A stretch of 5,264 bases of DNA from NCBI GenBank assembly GCA_002342985.1, contig DDRC01000159.1:438-5701 (forward strand). Reading direction: 5' to 3'. The notes beneath the pieces were generated by a model. The model was not told where the DNA came from and did no database searches. It was given only the letters and a program-made list of their open reading frames with translations. Source of the stretch: Flavobacteriales bacterium UBA2426. Its GTDB lineage: Bacteria; Bacteroidota; Bacteroidia; Flavobacteriales_F; PHOS-HE28. Position 1 is the stretch's first letter, and every line of letters begins with the position of its first letter. Both the position numbers and the translations under genes were made by a program. Of this stretch, positions 5,221 through 5,264 are shown piece by piece.

Positions 5221-5264
5221 CGTACACCAGCAGCCGCAGGCTGCCGAGAGCCTGCGTTGTTGCG
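5221..5264. repeat. 44-base direct repeat, copy 2, upstream of the nuclease gene (cut by window end)
   Basis: This copy matches 4335-4378 at 40 of 44 positions in the same orientation. The palindromic core is GCAGCC and GGCTGC around GCA. The match continues to the last base of the window, so the true repeat may be longer. Copy 1 is followed by a ten-pair hairpin; whether copy 2 is too cannot be seen. The two copies start 886 bases apart and enclose only the nuclease gene and short flanks. Confidence 0.8.

Noticed and set aside
4335..5264. Integron gene cassette with attC sites
   Set aside because: The repeats are palindromic and bracket one gene, but neither carries the RYYYAAC and GTTRRRY core sites required of attC, and no integrase is present.

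Overview
The window looks like a piece of a GC-rich Bacteroidota chromosome or metagenomic contig, most likely from the Flavobacteriales or a relative. GC content is high by eye; I did not compute it. Four lines of evidence agree. One protein has the secreted beta-helix architecture typical of type IX secretion cargo. Its signal peptide ends in Ala-Gln, as Bacteroidota signal peptidase I substrates commonly do. Another protein is a lipoprotein with a FISUMP domain and a charged stretch after its cysteine. Finally, boxes resembling the Bacteroidota -7 element (TAnnTTTG) lie upstream of the genes. Genus and species cannot be read from this sequence.

Layout, left to right. (1) Positions 1-2273, minus strand: one long open frame, cut by the window's left edge, encoding a secreted right-handed beta-helix protein of more than 757 residues. 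(2) 2274-2833: a 560-base divergent intergenic region with a candidate promoter, a long leader containing a perfect hairpin, and an A/T-rich palindrome next to DnaA-box-like words. (3) 2834-3211, plus strand: a 125-residue lipoprotein of unknown function, apparently read from a nearly leaderless promoter. (4) 3259-4029, minus strand: a 256-residue FISUMP-domain lipoprotein, convergent with the previous gene. (5) 4030-4409: intergenic, with the FISUMP promoter and ribosome binding site at one end and repeat hairpins at the other. (6) 4410-5114, minus strand: a 234-residue cytoplasmic protein joining a phospholipase D-type (HKD) nuclease domain to a C-terminal Myb/SANT-like DNA-binding helix-turn-helix. 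(7) 5115-5264: GC-rich inverted repeats and a second copy of a 44-base element that also lies just downstream of the nuclease gene.

The genes do not form an obvious operon or pathway. Three encode envelope or exported proteins: one secreted adhesin-like or enzyme-like scaffold and two lipoproteins. The fourth is an apparently stand-alone DNA-acting nuclease flanked by direct copies of a palindromic repeat. That flanked nuclease gene is the most unusual arrangement here. It could be a cassette bounded by repeats, or simply a gene between two members of a dispersed intergenic repeat family; the window alone cannot decide. No RNA gene, CRISPR array, transposase or integrase gene was found.
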